NCBI GenBank assembly: GCA_008360955.1
Contig: LUCM01004935.1
Span: forward strand, 186,001 to 250,000
Direction: 5' to 3'
DNA: 64,000 nucleotides
DNA from: Fasciolopsis buskii
Taxonomy: Eukaryota > Platyhelminthes > Trematoda > Plagiorchiida > Fasciolidae
The notes beneath the pieces were generated by a model, which ran no database searches, was not told the origin of the DNA, and saw only the letters and a program-made list of their open reading frames with translations. A program made the translations under genes and the position numbers. Below, piece by piece: positions 59,375 through 64,000 of this stretch; positions within the stretch are counted from its first letter, which is position 1, and the number at the start of each line of letters is the position of its first letter.

Positions 59375-62300
59375 GTGAGTATATCCCGTCACTTTGTTCC
59401 CAGAATTTGATCCTATTGTCTAGTGTTATCGGTATTTACGTAACGAAAAGCACTTAGTTCCGTCAACGCCATTCATGAGGACCGGAAGAAAGAAAGACAG
59501 ATATCGCGATGTGACCATCTTATTTCCTCTTCTATATCGCGGAAGTAAAACAATATAGCTTGTAAACATTGAATTATAGCAAACAGCGAGGATTGGGCTG
59601 AGTAGAAAGTTTTATGCAGTCATCAATGAAGTTGAGCCATAGGCGGAATCAGGCCGTTTGAGTTAGTGATAACGCAGGCAGGTGCTCAGCATCAAAAGTT
59701 TCTGTGTAGAGAAAACTGACTGATGGATGTTGATGAGTACGATCTCATTGAAATGCAGTACGCTTGGCATAATACTGCATTGGAAGTTTGCACCAATTCA
59801 CCTTCGTGAACCGATTTCACCGCGACCTTCACAAATGAATACCCCTGGGATTTGGCTTCGCTACCTGAGGTCACTTGAGTATGTGATCAGTTTTAACAAC
59901 CATTTCCGTATGTAGTCCGACACTCTTTGAATCAATCCGCAATCCGTTTTCCCAGTGTTTACGCCACTGCAAAAGCAAATGAACTGACCGGCAATACGCG
60001 GGGCATTAGGATGGACAAGACAACACTGATCACAAAAAACCTGACCCATTGGTAGTCTGTATAAATCCAACTACTTAGCGGGGTGTAGGTGTCCGGTGAC
60101 AGACTCAAGACTGCTATTGTTTGGTTAACTGAATGGTCATTTTTGAACGACACATCAATGAAACCTTGCTTCCTTTAGACTCCACCTGAATTTTTGCATA
60201 GTTTTTCCAGTCTTCGCTATTGTTCGATAAAATCCCCCAGATAATTGTTGCACAACCACGTTTATTTTGTGAACTTTTGTTCCTATTGTACTTAGTCGTG
60301 GGTGCCGATTTTCAGGTCTCCGTGGCGGTATATTCGGACCTGTATGCACCTGAGCGGCACTGAAGCAAAACTAAGGACTATTAATTAGCCTCCATCCCAA
60401 GTGAACCTGTGGTAAATATTGCTTTTTTACGACTCTACAGGAATATATGGCCAACGTAAAGTCTAAACAGAGAACCGTAAGAAGTCTAGAAACAACAGTG
60501 ATTAAAATTTTGAATGTTGAATAAAGGGATATGACATTTGTCCTGACAAAAATCGAGGAACATCATCAACTTATGGGCCGTAAATTGAAAATTTCGAAAC
60601 ATTATCAAGAGCCTGGTGTATGAAGGTTGAATCCGAATGGATTCCCGAGGCCATATCGTCAATGTGTAAACGTTTCCCCTTCAGAAATGAAGCGAGTATT
60701 CTTGGTGTACTCCACGCAAATAGGTGAAAGAAAGTTGGGAGAAGAATGAAAACCACACAAAAAACAATCAACTACCACAAGAAGATGCATCCTTGTAAAA
60801 GGGAATCAGCATTGCCCGAACAAGTCTTACCGGAACTCACTGAAGTGCTGTAGTTAGTGAAATTAGGGAATTTTCAAAAAACTTAGGTGGAACACATAAA
60901 GTTATACATTTTCTTTAACTTTATATCAACGGCCCCTTAATTAAACTGATTTTAGGTCCCACAAAATATTTTTCAGGAGACGCTTGTTTGATTCGTAAAC
61001 AGGTAACTAACCACACGGTATCCCAACCCCAAAAATCAGGCATAAAATTTGCTTGCAAGTTCCCAGTGGACATAACTTGTTTGAGCACCTTTCTCAATCC
61101 GAGTAAACGTATTAAATCACCAACCACTTATTCTTGATATAAGCATCTATTTATTTGCGCTCTGAACAGAGTGAAAAGCTGAACACTTCCTTACCTGGTT
61201 CGTGGTTTCAATAACTCCGAAGATACAACTTGAAATCTGAATTTGTTTTTGAGTTAATGTTACAAATTCGAAATGCTTCCAGATTTACCCTAGTTATAAT
61301 GGGTAATGTGTACGTCAGGGTTGAACAACGAATTGAACCACCAATGGGTAAAGTACTTTGTTATCGGACAAAAAGCCTTGGCTTGGGATGATCGAAACAC
61401 GGTCCGTCATTAAAATCTCTTGCTAAATGTTAAATTCATCGTTAGTAGTGGGACAATGTGATTTTTCTCGAACAGTCATTCACTGGCACATCACTGATTC
61501 CTCTTTGAGTTGTATAATCCCGAAGGCATGAAATTTCAATACTAATTTCTAATGGTGTTCACCAATAACAGGATGCATGGACTCTGAGGTTCTAAGTCGA
61601 CGTCTTTCTGAAAATGACTGCACAACTGCATACTGAACCTTCATTCCGGTCCATTGTTCTTGTCGTCAAATCGTTGATCAGTTTCAGAGAGATTTCCCCA
61701 AAAACGAATTTATTAACCATGACATGGTGATTGAACACGGATTCGTCAGTTCAATTTGCTGAATTCCGTAATTCGTCTCACAGAATACCCCAGGATGTCT
61801 ACTCCATGCAAAACGTGATGAAGTGCGGCCAGAAGGACAGGAATGCGTCTCCTTGATTAAATCCGACTCTCTTCCAATTCACGATTCATTGCTGATAGAG
61901 CTTGCCTAACGAAAAATCCAAAAAAAGAAATAAGTACCCGAGACCTGGGGTTAATTTTAGATGGTTCTTCCCTCTTTTGGTGTCGTTGATAATTGATTGC
62001 AATTTGGCGGTAATCCGATTTTAGAATGGGCAATACATCTGCGTATTACGCACTCCAAAAGTCGACGTCCTGAGTCTGAAAGCGAATCGGAGAACCCATC
62101 CCATTTATCGCGTCCTATCATCGAGCTATAGGCTTGTGGCCTTGACATCGGATGAGTACTAAGTGGATCGTCTGTGCTGCATGACATCTGGTTCGTCATT
62201 TCCCATTAAAACTCCTAATCTAAACTTCACCGCAAATCTCACAATTTCTGTTTATGCCACGGTAGACTTTATCACGTAAAAGCACAATTGAGTTTTCTAA

Positions 62301-63240
62301 GATGGAAATCTCGCAGTTTCACAGAGTCTCAGTCCTAAAACCTAATCACTGGGACGGGGCGACTGATATCCTTGACTGGAAGTAGATTTCATGTCCCACC
62401 GAAAAATCGTAATTGAACACTTACTACTGTGTCTTAACCTAGTAGGTAGAAAAGTGTTTCGAATCTTAGACGTGCACAAACATTCTCTTTCGGGTGCACC
62501 CGCCTTGGCATGAGAGTGACCAGATTGAAGATCATCAGGCGTGAACCGATTAGCTGCTCGACGACTTATCTAAATACACGCGCAACTATTCATTCTGCAA
62601 TAGCAACGAGAAAATTGTAGTTCCGAACCAACGGGATTGATTGCCCACATATTTTTGAGTCGGTCGATCACCTTCCTTGATTTAAGGGTAAAACTACATT
62701 CATCTAGATGAATTTTCACCATTCAGCACATAAGTACACGTGATAATACTATAGAATTGGCTAAATGTGCTTATGAAACATGAAGTCGCTAATTTATTTT
62801 CGCGGTGACTTGTGCGCAAGGGAACCCATACGACCTAGTGTAGATGGTAAATAGAGCGAGAAAGACAAAAATGGGTTGGCACAGGAGGCTGAGCCAAATC
62901 CGTCGGATTTCGTGCTCTTGGAAACATTACTCAGGCAGTTCTTTTCCACAGAAAGAAGTGACATGATGCACGCACCCAGGGAATTCCGCAGTAATTTAGG
63001 TCCCAAAGCAGCATCTCACGGTCATGATCACGAAGGATTGCATAAGGTCAAGTGCAGTCCATTGATTACTCTCGCTGAATCATAACTGTCGGACTAAGGG
63101 ATGTTCGTAAATAAAATAAATAAATAACATCACTGTCCGGTGAACCAACTATTGACAGACTTATTTCGTTTTTTTCGAGTGTTTCGCCACACAGCTCCTG
63201 ACTGCCAAGAGACAATGGCTGCATCTAACCACAAATTTGT
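59375..63240. other. Unassigned DNA
   Basis: No coding, RNA or repeat feature could be supported. Short open frames have no recognisable motifs. Confidence 0.5.
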
Positions 63241-63597
63241 AGTTTATCGTGCCGCAAACTGCTCGCGGACTGGTCACCGGAACGCAGCGTCTTCTTAGTC
63301 ACTCAGAACGGCTTTTTCGTGGCAAAAATCGGGCAGACGCAAATCATATTAGGAACTATGAAGTCACTGTTGGAAAATGTCAGAATGAACAATGCAGACG
63401 CAAACAACCTGATCGAATGTCGGATCTTTGTTGGCACAGAGGAAGATCTCGAAGGAATACTATTCCAGTCAAACAAGACTTTCACCAAACCTACAAAAAT
63501 CCTAATTGTGAACAATGTTAGTGACAAGAGACACAGGAAATCTCAGCTTCTGCTGCGTTCCTTTCACAAAATCCCAAGTCCCTGGGATATAAGTTGA
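63241..63597 (+). CDS. Unassigned coding-like frame
   Basis: Open for 118 codons to TGA at 63595, with ERSVFLVTQNGFFVAKIG, MKSLLENVRMNNADANN and ECRIFVGTEEDLEGILF. The mix of acidic and hydrophobic residues looks protein-like. An ATG at 63215 lies in a different frame, so the true start or upstream splice is unknown. No domain recognised. Confidence 0.25.
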   Translation, partial: SLSCRKLLADWSPERSVFLVTQNGFFVAKIGQTQIILGTMKSLLENVRMNNADANNLIECRIFVGTEEDLEGILFQSNKTFTKPTKILIVNNVSDKRHRKSQLLLRSFHKIPSPWDIS

Positions 63598-63692
63598 ACG
63601 AACCCACCAAATCAACTTGACTCAGAAATCCTCTAACGTATTAAAGCAACTCGACTGGTTTTTCTATCGCATTCAATTGATTATTTTTGCAG

Positions 63693-63945
63693 TTGTAATG
63701 CGTTAAAGTCACCCAGTTCGAACTTTTCATTTGAGGCTTCTTCACCGTTCGGCTCCCCAATCCTCGTGGAAAGAAAGGCAACAAGGCTTCTTAGTAGTAG
63801 TAGTAGTCGCATACGGATGGATGAAAAAATCGACCCGGATACACATTTACTGAGAAGGAAAATCAATACTTTCTGGCCTTGTGTCTCCCTTCCGAAGGTT
63901 AGCCTTCTCCGACCGACGGAAATCCTCCCACGAATGACCGTATGA
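63693..63945 (+). CDS. Unassigned coding-like frame after a strong acceptor
   Basis: Follows ttgattatttttgcag, a good acceptor. Reads CNALKSPSSNFSFEASS, PFGSPILVERKATRLL, a five-serine run, then RMDEKIDPDTHLLRRK, NTFWPCVSLPK, and a possible donor gttagc at 63898 or a stop at 63943. The serine run comes from an AGT repeat. It may be a later exon of the 63.2-kb frame, but no clear donor joins them, and it may continue beyond the window. Confidence 0.27.
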
Positions 63946-64000
63946 TTGTTAAATGCACTCCTCATCCATTCACGCTCGTAACGATCCAAATGAAATTCTA

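Overview
The window looks like nuclear DNA from a parasitic flatworm, most likely a digenean trematode. The signs are a large intron-rich gene with GT-AG introns of 0.1 to 4 kb, degraded Penelope-like elements (PLEs), many tRNA-derived SINE-like repeats, microsatellites and two 10-N scaffold gaps. The species cannot be named from sequence alone. The dominant content is one + strand gene for a type IV collagen alpha chain, the basement-membrane network collagen.

Region 1 (1-36.5 kb): 25 collagen IV exons run from 593 to 35235, plus a candidate 6-nt micro-exon. They join in one frame without conflict and give about 1721 residues of Gly-X-Y helix with interruptions, closing with a complete 12-cysteine NC1 (C4) domain. 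The signal peptide and 7S region lie upstream of base 1. Small phase-0 exons dominate the 5' part, and large exons that split a glycine codon dominate the 3' part. Several NC1 residues look more alpha2-like than alpha1-like. The methionine and lysine that form the sulfilimine cross-link both seem to be retained.

Two parts of this region are probably assembly errors. Bases 19261-21037 are an inverted and then a direct copy of 18383-19250, hinged on a natural SINE foldback. Bases 35330-36479 repeat 34170-35319 and duplicate the terminal NC1 exon. True biology probably has one copy of each.

Region 2 (36.5-43 kb): the collagen 3' flank is followed by PLE remains. One is a decayed minus-strand piece carrying the reverse transcriptase tail and GIY-YIG endonuclease. 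Another is a reverse transcriptase foldback, made of a minus-strand copy fused to a plus-strand copy. More PLE endonuclease debris lies inside the last helix/NC1 intron (31.3-31.9 kb) and near 48.6 kb.

Region 3 (43-64 kb): mostly repeat-rich intergenic or intronic DNA with tRNA-derived SINE-like units. A few coding-like islands are flanked by splice-like sites: a possible three-exon gene at 50.35-51.72 kb, a membrane-segment exon near 45.2 kb, a minus-strand 155-codon frame at 45.5-46.0 kb, a broken coding-like block at 58.7-59.4 kb and coding-like frames at 63.2-63.95 kb. None could be assigned to a family with confidence, and open frames of this length also arise by chance in this much sequence.
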